A DNA stretch of 64,000 nucleotides from Streptomyces sp. CB01580 (GTDB lineage Bacteria > Actinomycetota > Actinomycetes > Streptomycetales > Streptomycetaceae): NCBI RefSeq assembly GCF_001905795.1, contig NZ_LIXJ01000027.1, positions 1 to 64,000 on the forward strand, written 5' to 3'. Position numbers and translations under genes: made by a program. Under the pieces are notes generated by a model. That model was given only the letters and a program-made list of their open reading frames with translations. It did no database searches and had not been told where the DNA came from. This document shows, one piece after another, positions 1 to 8,140 of this stretch (within the stretch, counting starts at the first letter, position 1; the number at the start of each line of letters is the position of its first letter).

Positions 1-42
1 CCCCAAGGCCTTAAGGGCCAGGGGGGGACCCCCTTCGGCGTT

Positions 43-82
43 GGCCGAAAGCCCTCGTAGCGGGCTACGTGGGCTTTCGGCC
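43..82. terminator. Long hairpin, probable terminator
   Basis: Arms GGCCGAAAGCCC (43-54) and GGGCTTTCGGCC (71-82) are perfectly complementary. The spacer continues the stem after a T/T mismatch with CGTAG/CTACG around a CGGG loop. This 17-bp interrupted stem has no other visible role. It lies beyond the 3' end of the PNGase gene on the minus strand and may also stop a gene entering from the left. Confidence 0.6.
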
Positions 83-119
83 GCCTTGCGATCGCACGCA
101 CCGGACGCCGCGCGGCGCG

Positions 120-150
120 GCCCGCGGCCGAACGGCGGCGGGCCGCGGGC
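120..150 (-). terminator. Hairpin after PNGase A-like gene
   Basis: The 10-bp arms GCCCGCGGCC (120-129) and GGCCGCGGGC (141-150) flank an 11-nt loop. The hairpin starts about ten bases beyond the minus-strand stop at 161-163. There is no U-tract, which is usual for actinomycete terminators. Confidence 0.5.
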
Positions 151-160
151 AGGGCCCGGG

Positions 161-1795
161 TCAGCAGATCCGGCGGTCCTGCGTCAGCGTTCCCTGCTCG
201 GTCCGGATCGTGCGGTCGTAGCAGCCCTCGGAACCGATGAGCCGGTAGTGCTCGCCGGACGTGCCCACGGCGCGGCGCTGGTCGCGCGGGACGTTCAGCG
301 TCCAGGCGGCGTCGCCGGTGTAGGTGTCGTCGAGCCGGGACCAGGAGACGCGCTTGCCGGCCCGGGTGGTCGAGGTCCTCGCGTGGTCGCCGAGGGTGAT
401 GACGGTGCGCAGCCTGTCGGCGGAGTCGACCGTGATCTCGCCGTCCACGGTGTAGGCGCGGTTCGTGTGCGTGACGCGCGCCGGGCCGCGGCCGTCCACG
501 GTCACCGTCTCGTCGTCGCTCCAGCGGGCCTTGAGGCCGTCGGTGTTCTCGTCCTCCGTCCAGCGGTGGGTGGAGGTGTTGGCGACGGTCCGGCCGACGG
601 TGGTGACGACACGACCGTGGGAGGTGTTCAGGTAGCCGGAGACGGTGAGCCGGTGGCCGCCCTCGGTGTCCTGGCGGTGGAGCGGACCGGGCGTGTGCGT
701 CGTCGTGTTGGACGGGTCGCTCTCCTCGTGGCGGGTGAGCGCCCCGGTGACCGTCCTGCTGTTCTCGTCCTGCCAGACGAGTACGTTGGCGGGCGTGCTC
801 CAGCCGCTCTGTCCCTCGGGCACGCCCGCCACCGACACCTCGACGCGGTGTTCACGCCCGTCGTTGAGGATGCCCGCGAACGGCGTCAGGTCGTACTCCA
901 GGGGCTTCACGTCGAAGGCGCGCGGTGCCGGAACGACGTACCAGAGGAAGGGATTGGACCAGCCGCCGGTCCACACGTTCGGGAACGGCGAGGCGATTCC
1001 GGCGAGTTGTCCGTCGACCTTGACCTGCACCTCGCGGTAGGGACCCTTGTCGGCCTTGCACGAGTACGGTTCGTCGTCCGGCACGGTCAGGTACCAGAAC
1101 TCCTCGCAGCCGCCGCCGGATCCGGTGGCGTACACCTCGGCGACGATCTTCTCGGAGTTGCGGGGGGTGGTGAGCGGGGCGTTCTTCAGCGGAAGCACCG
1201 TGTCGGGTGCGTCGGCGGGCTTCGCGCGGCCCTGTGCGGCGTAGAAGGTCAGCGTGACCTCGACGTCGATGACGCCGGTGTACGTGTCGTCGACGACGTT
1301 GCCGATGAGCATCTCGACGGACCGGCCGCGGCGGAAGGTGTCGCTGTAGTGGGTGACGTCCTTCTCCACGGACCACTGGATGCCCTCGGGCGAGGGTTCG
1401 GGCGTGGAGGTGCGCAACACCTCGACGCCGCCGACCTCCAGGTGGCCGAGGCGGTCGTACTGACGGCCCTTCACCTTGCCGTCGAGGCGCAGCACCACCT
1501 TGCTCCAGCGGTCGCCGCAGCCCTTGGGCGGGGTGTAGCTCCCGGTGTACGGCGTGAAGTCGCGGAACTCGGTGTCCACGAGGGTCACTTCGCAGGAGCG
1601 GGTGGCGGGCTTGTCGACGGGCGGCGCCGCGGTCAGCGGGTCGTGCCAGTCGGTGCCGAACTCCGTGGGTATCGGTTCGGCCGCCGACGCCGGGTTCGCG
1701 CCGAGCGCCGTACCCGCGGCCATGACCAGCCCCGTGAGCAGGGACGTGATCCGTCTCTTCGTGGCCTGTCTCTTCTTCGTGGTCCGTCTCTTCAT
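161..1795 (-). CDS. Secreted peptide-N4-asparagine amidase A-like protein
   Basis: A 544-residue exported protein resembling the peptide-N-glycosidase A (PNGaseA) family, which releases N-glycans from Asn side chains of glycoproteins outside the cell. The chosen ATG at 1793-1795 gives a very basic start (KRRTTKKR), a hydrophobic core and an Ala-rich cleavage site near residue 38. The mature part contains a Cys-rich opening (RSCEVTLVDTEF), the segment TPYTGSYTPPKGCGDRW and the stretch VVLRLDGKVKGRQYDRLGHL, all reminiscent of the amino-terminal PNGase A sandwich. The rest is Thr-rich beta structure. The frame stays open upstream to 1924, but those codons would bury the signal peptide, so the downstream start is preferred. 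The Shine-Dalgarno match is weak. The family call rests on recognised sequence pattern, and glycan specificity is unknown. Confidence 0.72.
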   Translation of the reverse strand: MKRRTTKKRQATKRRITSLLTGLVMAAGTALGANPASAAEPIPTEFGTDWHDPLTAAPPVDKPATRSCEVTLVDTEFRDFTPYTGSYTPPKGCGDRWSKVVLRLDGKVKGRQYDRLGHLEVGGVEVLRTSTPEPSPEGIQWSVEKDVTHYSDTFRRGRSVEMLIGNVVDDTYTGVIDVEVTLTFYAAQGRAKPADAPDTVLPLKNAPLTTPRNSEKIVAEVYATGSGGGCEEFWYLTVPDDEPYSCKADKGPYREVQVKVDGQLAGIASPFPNVWTGGWSNPFLWYVVPAPRAFDVKPLEYDLTPFAGILNDGREHRVEVSVAGVPEGQSGWSTPANVLVWQDENSRTVTGALTRHEESDPSNTTTHTPGPLHRQDTEGGHRLTVSGYLNTSHGRVVTTVGRTVANTSTHRWTEDENTDGLKARWSDDETVTVDGRGPARVTHTNRAYTVDGEITVDSADRLRTVITLGDHARTSTTRAGKRVSWSRLDDTYTGDAAWTLNVPRDQRRAVGTSGEHYRLIGSEGCYDRTIRTEQGTLTQDRRIC

Positions 1796-1942
1796 GGGAC
1801 ATGAGTGAAGCGCGCGGGCACGTGGGTGCGCCAGAGGTGATGGTCGACGTTGTTGCGTTCTGTGCTCTTGTGTTGCGACATCACCCGCGTTCCGGTCGAC
1901 GTGTTGCCGACGTGGTGTGGACACGGACGCCCCCCACCGCCC

Positions 1943-2425
1943 CTACCGCAGCGGCTTGGCCATGCAGAGGCTGCTGTCGTGCATGCGGTAGTAGCCGAAC
2001 TTCTCGCACGGGGTGTAGCCGCTGGACGCGTACAGCGCTATGGCCTCGGGCTGCTTGTCCCCGGTCTCCAGCACCATGCGGATCCGGCCGGCGGCGCGGG
2101 CGTCGGCCTCCAGGGCGGCCAGCATGCGGCGGGCGAGGCCCTGGCCGCGGCCCTCGGGAATCACGAACATCCGCTTCAGCTCGGCGTCGCCGTCCGCGTA
2201 GCCCTCGTCGTTCCGCTCCTGGGAACGCCAGCCACCGGTGGCGACGGGACGGCCCTGCTCGTCGTAGGCGAGCAGATACAGACCGTGCGGGGGCTCGAAC
2301 ATCGACGGGTCGAGGGGTGTGACATCGCCCTCACCGTCGCCGTACCGCTCGGCGTATTCACGCTGGACCTGGTCGTTGAGCTTGACGGCGTCGGCGTGAT
2401 CGAAGGGCCGAGACTGGATAATCAT
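1943..2425 (-). CDS. GNAT family N-acetyltransferase
   Basis: A 160-residue single-domain acetyl-CoA-dependent acetyltransferase. The acetyl-CoA binding motif A is visible around residues 88-103 as MFVIPEGRGQGLARRML (R/Q-x-x-G-x-G/A type). Strand beta5 with LETGDKQPEAIALYASSGY follows, ending in the usual YxxxGY element. The first half carries FEPPHGLYLLAYDEQGRPVATGGWR, typical of small-molecule GNATs. It is divergent from exonuclease III with a 59-bp gap, so the two probably share a promoter region. The substrate cannot be inferred. Confidence 0.85.
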   Translation of the reverse strand: MIIQSRPFDHADAVKLNDQVQREYAERYGDGEGDVTPLDPSMFEPPHGLYLLAYDEQGRPVATGGWRSQERNDEGYADGDAELKRMFVIPEGRGQGLARRMLAALEADARAAGRIRMVLETGDKQPEAIALYASSGYTPCEKFGYYRMHDSSLCMAKPLR

Positions 2426-2484
2426 GCGAAGAATGGTACAGGTATGCGAACCCGCCTCCGGGTGGATGTCGGTATCGTGCCGTA

Positions 2485-3303
2485 ATGCTCACTGTGACCA
2501 CCGCCAATGTAAACGGGCTCCGTGCCGCCGCCAAGAAGGGATTCGTCGAGTGGCTGGCCGGGACCGAGGCCGATGTGATCTGCCTCCAGGAGGTACGTGC
2601 CGAGCCGCAGCAGCTGCCGGACGAGGTGCGTGACCCGGAGGGCTGGCACACCGTGCACGCCCCCGCGGCCGCCAAGGGGCGGGCGGGTGTCTCGCTCTAC
2701 ACCCGGCGTGCGCCGGAGCGGGTGCAGATCGGGTTCGGCGGTTTCGGCCCCGCCGGGGGCGAGGAGTTCGACACCAGTGGCCGCTACGTCGAGGTCGATC
2801 TCCCCGGTGTGACGGTCGCCAGCCTGTATCTGCCCTCCGGTGAGGTCGGTACGGAGCGGCAGGAGGAGAAGGAACGGTTCATGGCCGCGTTCCTCCCGTA
2901 CCTGAAGGACCTCAAGCGCCGGGCCGCCGCCGACGGGCTTGAGGTCGTGGTCTGCGGCGACTGGAACATCGCCCACCACGAGGCCGACCTGAAGAACTGG
3001 CGGGCCAACAAGAAGAATTCCGGCTTCCTGCCCGAGGAGCGGGAATGGCTGACCCGGGTCTTCGACGAGGCCGAGTACGTCGACGTCGTACGGGCCCTGC
3101 ACCCGGACCAGGAGGGGCCGTATTCGTGGTGGTCCTACCGCGGGCGGGCCTTCGACAACGACGCCGGCTGGCGGATCGACTACCAGGTGGCGACGCCGGG
3201 TCTGGCCGCCCGCGCGGTCAAGGGCTGGGTCGAGCGGGCCGAGACGCACCCGGAGCGGTGGAGCGACCACGCCCCGGTGACGGTGACCTACGATCTGGCG
3301 TGA
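2485..3303 (+). CDS. xthA: Exodeoxyribonuclease III (AP endonuclease)
   Basis: A 272-residue member of the exonuclease III/AP-endonuclease family, which cleaves DNA 5' to abasic sites and removes 3' blocking groups during base excision repair. The metal and catalytic motifs are present in order: TANVNGLRAA near residue 7, LQEVRAE with the metal Glu near 36, GDWNIAHHEADLKN with the Asp/Asn pair near 155-157, and the final SDHAPV with the catalytic His near the end. Full family length. The start ATG at 2485 follows a divergent promoter gap. Its TGA overlaps the GTG of the next gene (GTGA), so the downstream kinase-like gene is probably translationally coupled. Confidence 0.93.
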   Translation: MLTVTTANVNGLRAAAKKGFVEWLAGTEADVICLQEVRAEPQQLPDEVRDPEGWHTVHAPAAAKGRAGVSLYTRRAPERVQIGFGGFGPAGGEEFDTSGRYVEVDLPGVTVASLYLPSGEVGTERQEEKERFMAAFLPYLKDLKRRAAADGLEVVVCGDWNIAHHEADLKNWRANKKNSGFLPEEREWLTRVFDEAEYVDVVRALHPDQEGPYSWWSYRGRAFDNDAGWRIDYQVATPGLAARAVKGWVERAETHPERWSDHAPVTVTYDLA

Positions 3304-3419
3304 GCGGACCTGGTGTGAGCGGATCCGGCGTGGACGGACCTGGCGCGAGCGGATCCGCTGCGGGCGGACCCGCCGTGGATGGACCCGGCGTGGATGGACC
3401 CGGCGTGGACGGACCCGCC
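3300..3419 (+). repeat. Eight 15-bp coding tandem repeats
   Basis: Units start at 3300, 3315, 3330, 3345, 3360, 3375, 3390 and 3405. The last three are closest (GTGGAYGGACCCGSC). They encode a Val-Asp/Ser-Gly-Pro/Ser-Gly/Ala pentapeptide at the start of the phosphotransferase frame. The period is a multiple of three, so copy-number change would keep the frame. Confidence 0.85.
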
Positions 3420-4355
3420 GCGGGTGCCGGCCGGGAGGGCGCCGCTCCGTCGGCACGGCGCGTGCTGTCGGAGCACGGCGCTCTGCTGAGCCGGTTGTTG
3501 CCCGACGACGAGCCCGCTGAACTCGCCGTGCGGCGGGGGCAGTTCCACGATGTCGTCATCGGTTCGGACCGGGTGGTGTGCCTGCCGCGTACGCGGGCGG
3601 CGGCCGCCCGGTTGCCCGAACGGGAGGCCGTTCTGCGGGTGCTCGCCGGGCTGGACCTCGGCTTCCGTACGCCGGAGCCGTTGGGCCGGGGCGAGGTCCA
3701 CGGCGGCGGGGCGCCCGGCGGCGGGACGCCGTTTCTGGTGCTCGGTCGCATTCCCGGGGAGCCGCTGACGGACGACGCGCTCGGTGATCCCCGGGTGGTG
3801 TGCGCGGCGGCGGAACAGTACGCCGCGCTGCTGAGGGGTCTGGCGCGGGCCGGCGCCGACGAGACCGTGCGCGCGGCTGTGCCCCGGGAGCCGGAGGGCC
3901 GGTGGCCGCGGTTCGCGGAGAGCGTGCGTGCGGAGCTGTTCGCGCTCATGTCCGATGCCGGGCGGCTGCGGGCCGAGGGGGAACTCGCGGCGCTCGACGG
4001 CCTGCCGCGCCACGGCGCGGCGAAGGCCCTGGCGCTGGTGCACGGTGACCTCGGCGCCGAGAACGTCCTGTGGGAGTGGGAGGGCGGTCTGCCGCGCCTT
4101 GCCGGAGTGCTCGACTGGGACGACATCGTGATCGGCGATCCGGCCGAGGACCTCGCGGCCATCGGGGCGAGCCACGACGGCGAGCTGCTGGGGCGGGTGC
4201 TCGCGCTGTGCGGCGGGCCGGAATTCGGGTGCGCCACCCGCATGGCCACCCGCATCGCCGCGATCCGGGGCACGTTCGCCCTACAACAGGCTCTCTGCGG
4301 CATGCGTGACGGCGACGAGGGGGAACTGGCGGACGGCTTGGCCGGATACCGCTGA
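3300..4355 (+). CDS. APH-like phosphotransferase with elastin-like N-terminal repeats
   Basis: A 351-residue protein of the aminoglycoside phosphotransferase/choline kinase fold. The catalytic Brenner motif is LVHGDLGAENVLW (H-x-D-x4-N) and the metal-binding Asp is in GVLDWDDIVIGDPAEDLAA. The GTG at 3300 overlaps the exonuclease III stop. It opens with eight near-perfect pentapeptides (VSGPG, VSGSG, VDGPG and variants) encoded by 15-bp units at 3300-3419. The kinase core begins near SARRVLSEHG, and an alternative GTG at 3462 would remove the repeat. Kinases of this type act on antibiotics, sugars or small alcohols, and no substrate can be assigned. Resistance should not be assumed. Confidence 0.78.
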   Translation: MSGPGVSGSGVDGPGASGSAAGGPAVDGPGVDGPGVDGPAAGAGREGAAPSARRVLSEHGALLSRLLPDDEPAELAVRRGQFHDVVIGSDRVVCLPRTRAAAARLPEREAVLRVLAGLDLGFRTPEPLGRGEVHGGGAPGGGTPFLVLGRIPGEPLTDDALGDPRVVCAAAEQYAALLRGLARAGADETVRAAVPREPEGRWPRFAESVRAELFALMSDAGRLRAEGELAALDGLPRHGAAKALALVHGDLGAENVLWEWEGGLPRLAGVLDWDDIVIGDPAEDLAAIGASHDGELLGRVLALCGGPEFGCATRMATRIAAIRGTFALQQALCGMRDGDEGELADGLAGYR

Positions 4356-4417
4356 GCCGTCAGCCGTCAGCCGTCAGCCGTCAGCCGTCAGCCGTCAGCC
4401 GTCAGCCGTCAGCCGTC
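4355..4417. repeat. Nine copies of heptamer AGCCGTC
   Basis: AGCCGTC is repeated nine times without error, beginning inside the stop codon of the phosphotransferase gene. Period 7 would break any reading frame, so this is a non-coding microsatellite likely to vary by slippage. Confidence 0.95.
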
Positions 4418-4423
4418 AGGCGG

Positions 4424-4451
4424 CATGGGCCATGGGCCATGGGCCATGGGC
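4424..4451. repeat. Four copies of heptamer CATGGGC
   Basis: A second perfect 7-bp tandem array (CATGGGC x4) starts six bases after the AGCCGTC array. It is unrelated in sequence but has the same period. Confidence 0.92.
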
Positions 4452-4728
4452 CCGGTGCCCCGGGGCGGAAAGACGGTCCGGAACCGCGGACCGGAATCCT
4501 GAACCGGAACCACGGGCCGGAGCCGCCGCCAGGAGTCGGGACCAAAGGGGCGGAACCGTGGACTCCTGTTTTGCGTCGTCCGTTTCCGTGCACCCTTTCC
4601 CGCTTGTCCGTTCCGCCCCTCCGTTCCCGGCCGACCGTCTCAGGGCGGGCCGTAAGCGCCGCGCCCGGCCGCGCCCCCGCTCCCGCCCGTTCGCGGTGTT
4701 CCGGTCCGTGCGCCGGGGCGGCGGTGCG
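4452..4728. other. Non-coding GC-rich convergent spacer
   Basis: Between the heptamer arrays and the end of the convergent MerR gene. It contains short imperfect repeats around CCGGAACC and no convincing coding frame, RNA gene or strong terminator. Confidence 0.5.
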
Positions 4729-5421
4729 TCAGGACGGCTCGGGCTCCCGGTCCGCCGGTGGCCGGTCGGGGGACTCGCGGCGCAGTCGGCGGTCCAGGGC
4801 CATGGACAGCTCGGCGTCCATCACCGCGCGGGCCAGTGGGCGGAGCTGGGGCGGTTCGGGGGCGTCGGTGTGCGCTTCGAGCACGTTCACGAAGAGGTCC
4901 GCCAGGGCGTCCATGTGTTCGCGGACGTGGCGGCCGGCCGCGAGGACCGTGGCCAGCGGGACGCCCTCGCGCACCAGTTCGGCCGATGCCTCCAGCAGGC
5001 GGCGGCTGATGTGGACGATCTCGTCGCCGTCGGTGGCCAGGTAGCCCAGCTCCAGCGCGGTGGCCAGGTTCTCCGGGGTGGTCTCGCCCTCGAAGTGGTC
5101 CGCGAGCTGTTCGGGCGTCATGCGGACCGGGGTCTCCTCGGTCGGTTCACCCAGTCCCAGCACCTCGGCGACATCCCGTCCGCTCTCGAACGTGCGGGCG
5201 AGATCGGCGATCCCTGTGAGGGTGTGGCCGCGCTCCAGCAGGCCCGCGATGGTGCGCAGTCTGGCCAGGTGGTGGTCGTCGTACCAGGCGATGCGCCCCT
5301 CCCGTCGGGGCGGCGAGATCAGGCCGCGTTCCCGGTAGAAGCGCACGGTCCGTACGGGGATGCCGGCCTCCTTGGCCAGCTCCTCCATCCGGTACTCACG
5401 ATGATCGCGTCCTTCAACCAC
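4729..5421 (-). CDS. MerR family transcriptional regulator
   Basis: A 230-residue regulator with an N-terminal winged helix-turn-helix of MerR type: YRMEELAKEAGIPVRTVRFYRERGLISPPRREGRIAWYDDHHLARLRTI in separate blocks over residues 9-58. A dimerisation helix and a long C-terminal effector region follow (about residues 80-230). That region lacks metal-binding Cys clusters, which suggests a small organic ligand. It is divergent from the monooxygenase/hydrolase/SDR operon with a 134-bp gap holding inverted repeats. It is the obvious candidate controller of that operon. Confidence 0.88.
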   Translation of the reverse strand: MVEGRDHREYRMEELAKEAGIPVRTVRFYRERGLISPPRREGRIAWYDDHHLARLRTIAGLLERGHTLTGIADLARTFESGRDVAEVLGLGEPTEETPVRMTPEQLADHFEGETTPENLATALELGYLATDGDEIVHISRRLLEASAELVREGVPLATVLAAGRHVREHMDALADLFVNVLEAHTDAPEPPQLRPLARAVMDAELSMALDRRLRRESPDRPPADREPEPS

Positions 5422-5436
5422 ATCCGCACCTTACGT

Positions 5437-5483
5437 CGTACCGACGGTAACTTCCCTTTGCCGTACCCCTACCCATCGGTACG
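5437..5483. promoter_or_regulatory. Inverted repeats in MerR/monooxygenase promoter gap
   Basis: CGTACCGA (5437-5444) is repeated inverted as TCGGTACG (5476-5483), and TACCGACGGTA (5439-5449) is itself palindromic. They lie in the divergent spacer between the MerR regulator and the monooxygenase, where an operator is expected. Binding is inferred only. Confidence 0.4.
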
Positions 5484-5555
5484 GAGCTGTTCTAGGCTCC
5501 CATCGTGCCAGTGATTGCTGGCAGAGTCGTGTGACGTATCGCGGGAGGCGGCAGC

Positions 5556-7166
5556 ATGACCCAGCACGAGCACGTAAGAGTGGCGGTGATCGGATCCGGA
5601 TTCGGCGGCCTCGGGGCCGCGGTCCGGCTGCGCCGCGAAGGCATCACGGACTTCGTCGTCCTCGAACGGGCCGACTCCGTGGGCGGCACCTGGCGCGACA
5701 ACAGCTATCCCGGCTGCGCCTGTGACGTGCCGTCGCACCTCTACTCGTTCTCGTTCGCGCCCAACCCCGAGTGGCCGCGCACCTTCTCCGGGCAGGAGCA
5801 CATCCGCGCCTACCTGGAACACGTGGCGGACACCTTCGGGCTGCGTCCGCACATACGGCTCAACCACGAAGTAACGCTCATGCGGTGGGATCGCGAGGAG
5901 CTGTACTGGCGGATAGAGACGGCCAACGGGGCGACCTTCACGGCCGACGTCGTCATCTCCGCGACCGGCCCGCTGTCGGACCCGAAGACGCCGGACATCC
6001 CCGGCCTCGAAGGGTTCCCCGGGCGGATCTTCCACTCGGCGCGCTGGGACCACGACTACGACCTGACCGGCAAGCGCGTCGCGATGGTCGGCACCGGCGC
6101 CTCCGCCATCCAGATCGTGCCCGCGATCCAGCCCGAGGTCGGCCGGATGACGCTGTTCCAGCGCACCCCGCCCTGGGTCATGCCGCGCATGGACCGCCGG
6201 ATCAGCGGTGCCGAGCGCTGGCTTCACCGCACGCTCCCGATCACCGGGACCGCGCGTCGCGGACTGCTGTGGGGGATCCGGGAGCTGCAGGTGAGCGCCT
6301 TCACCAAGCACCCGAACGAGCTGGGTCTGGTCGAGAAGATCGCCCGGTCCAACGTGGCACGTGCCATCAAGGACCCCGTGCTGCGGGCCAAGTTGACCCC
6401 CTCCTACCGCATCGGCTGCAAGCGGATCCTGCTGTCCAGCACCTACTACCCGGCTCTGGCCCGGCCCAATGTCGATGTCGTGACCTCCGGTCTGGCCGAG
6501 GTGCGCGGCTCCACGGTTGTCGCGTCCGACGGGACGGAGGCCGAGGTCGACGCCATCATCTTCGGCACCGGCTTCCACGTCACCGACATGCCGATCGCCG
6601 AGCGGGTGGTGGGCGCGGAGGGCACCACGCTCGCCGAGGCGTGGAAGGACGGCATGCGGGCGCTGCGCGGCGCGACCACGGACGGGTTCCCGAACTGGAT
6701 GACGATCATCGGCCCCAACACGGGACTCGGGAACTCCTCGATGATCCTGATGATCGAGTCCCAGCTGAACTACATGGCCGACTACCTGCGCCAGTTGAAC
6801 GTGCTCGGCGGCCGGGCCGCCCTCGACGCGCGCCGCTCCGCGGTGGACGTCTGGAACCGTCGAGTCCAGCAGCGGATGAAGCGCACCGTGTGGAACACCG
6901 GCGGCTGCGACAGCTGGTACCTGGACGCCAATGGGCGCAACACCACCGTCTGGCCGGGCACCACCACCGAGTTCCGGAAGGTGACGCGGGCGGTGGACCT
7001 GGGGGAGTACGAGGTCGTACGGGCCCGGGAACGCTCCGCCGGAGCGGGTGCCGCCGTCGGGGCGGTCGCCGCCGGTGCGCCGGGGGTGGCCGCCGCCTCC
7101 GGGGCTTTTGGAGGTTCCGCGGTGTCCGCCATGGCGGGGTCCGCCGGGAAGAAGGCCGCGGGATGA
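5556..7166 (+). CDS. Flavin-binding Baeyer-Villiger-type monooxygenase
   Basis: A 536-residue class B flavoprotein monooxygenase using FAD and NADPH to insert oxygen next to a ketone or oxygenate a heteroatom. The FAD Rossmann motif GSGFGGLGAA is at residues 12-21 and the NADPH Rossmann motif GTGASA is near residue 180. The Baeyer-Villiger fingerprint FPGRIFHSARWDHD (F-x-G-x3-H-x3-W) lies between them, with Asp where many members have Pro. The C-terminal 40 residues are Ala/Gly-rich and probably flexible. It is the first gene of a three-gene operon whose ATGA overlaps couple it to a hydrolase and an SDR. That set fits ketone to ester to acid plus alcohol processing. Confidence 0.88.
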   Translation: MTQHEHVRVAVIGSGFGGLGAAVRLRREGITDFVVLERADSVGGTWRDNSYPGCACDVPSHLYSFSFAPNPEWPRTFSGQEHIRAYLEHVADTFGLRPHIRLNHEVTLMRWDREELYWRIETANGATFTADVVISATGPLSDPKTPDIPGLEGFPGRIFHSARWDHDYDLTGKRVAMVGTGASAIQIVPAIQPEVGRMTLFQRTPPWVMPRMDRRISGAERWLHRTLPITGTARRGLLWGIRELQVSAFTKHPNELGLVEKIARSNVARAIKDPVLRAKLTPSYRIGCKRILLSSTYYPALARPNVDVVTSGLAEVRGSTVVASDGTEAEVDAIIFGTGFHVTDMPIAERVVGAEGTTLAEAWKDGMRALRGATTDGFPNWMTIIGPNTGLGNSSMILMIESQLNYMADYLRQLNVLGGRAALDARRSAVDVWNRRVQQRMKRTVWNTGGCDSWYLDANGRNTTVWPGTTTEFRKVTRAVDLGEYEVVRARERSAGAGAAVGAVAAGAPGVAAASGAFGGSAVSAMAGSAGKKAAG

Positions 7167-8140
7167 GCCGGCTGCTGCGGGGCGACGGCGTCGCCCCCGT
7201 TCCGATACGCACGCTGACCGCGCTTTCCGCCGACGGCGCCCGTGTCCACGTCGAGGTGCACGGTCCGGACGGCGCGCCCGCCGTGGTCCTGTCGCACGGC
7301 TGGACGTGCAGCACCCGCTTCTGGGACGCGCAGATCAGGGACCTCGCGGTGGATCACCGCGTCATCGCCTACGACCAGCGCGGGCACGGCCGTTCGCCCG
7401 AGGCGGGCCGCGAGGGGTACAGCACGGACGCGCTCGCCGACGACCTCGAAGCGGTGCTGGCCGCCGCCCTGGAACCGGGCGAGAAGGCGGTGATCGCCGG
7501 GCACTCCATGGGTGGCATGACGGTGATGGCCGCCGCGCGGCGGCCCGGTCTGCGCGCCCATGCGGCCGCCGTGCTGCTGTGCAGCACCGGCAGTTCGCGG
7601 CTGGCCGCCGAGTCACGGGTCGTTCCGCTGCCGGCCGGGGGCGTGCGTGACCGAATACACAGGGCGATCCTGCGTTCGCCCGCACCGCTCGGGCCGGTCA
7701 CACCGTTGTCACGGCGGATGCTGAAGTACGGGACGATGGGACCGGGTTCGGCTCCGGATCGGGTCGAGACCTGCGCCCGGATCGTGCACGCCTGCCCCCG
7801 AACGGCGAGGCGGGCCTGGGGGCATGTCCTCGCGGACCTCGACCTCGACGCCTGCGTACGGGAGTTGAAGGTGCCGACGGCGCTGATCGCGGGTACGGAG
7901 GACCGGCTGACGCCGCTCGTGCACGCCCACGCCCTGGTGGCGACGCTGCCCGGCTCCCTGGGGCTGACCATGCTGACGGGGATGGGGCACATGACGCCGG
8001 TGGAGGCTCCGGAGGCGGTCACCGCGAAGATCCGGGAGCTGGTCACCACGTACGTCCCCGCGGGCGGCCCGGATGCCGCGCGCGACGGGACTCGTACCGC
8101 GGCGGCGGATGACGGTACGGCCGAGGAGGATGTGGCATGA
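7163..8140 (+). CDS. Alpha/beta hydrolase
   Basis: A 325-residue alpha/beta hydrolase fold protein. The oxyanion element LSHGWTCSTRFWDAQI is near residue 45, the nucleophile elbow GHSMGGM (Ser) near 113, the acid candidate GTEDRLTPL near 255, and the catalytic His in LTGMGHMTPVEAPE near 282. Its ATG overlaps the monooxygenase stop (ATGA), and its own stop overlaps the next start. Following a Baeyer-Villiger enzyme, it plausibly cleaves the ester formed in the first step; this is inference from context. Confidence 0.87.
   Translation: MSRLLRGDGVAPVPIRTLTALSADGARVHVEVHGPDGAPAVVLSHGWTCSTRFWDAQIRDLAVDHRVIAYDQRGHGRSPEAGREGYSTDALADDLEAVLAAALEPGEKAVIAGHSMGGMTVMAAARRPGLRAHAAAVLLCSTGSSRLAAESRVVPLPAGGVRDRIHRAILRSPAPLGPVTPLSRRMLKYGTMGPGSAPDRVETCARIVHACPRTARRAWGHVLADLDLDACVRELKVPTALIAGTEDRLTPLVHAHALVATLPGSLGLTMLTGMGHMTPVEAPEAVTAKIRELVTTYVPAGGPDAARDGTRTAAADDGTAEEDVA

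Noticed and set aside
41..1804. Long plus-strand open frame opposite the PNGase A-like gene
   Set aside because: It mirrors a gene with signal peptide and family blocks. Long antisense frames are expected at this GC content, and the translated product is low-complexity without motifs.
4355..4451. CRISPR-like array
   Set aside because: Contiguous 7-bp units without spacers and no cas genes: a microsatellite.
4306..5514. Plus-strand frame spanning the heptamer arrays and antisense to MerR
   Set aside because: The heptamer arrays read as a meaningless SRQPSAV repeat, and the rest is antisense to a clear regulator gene.
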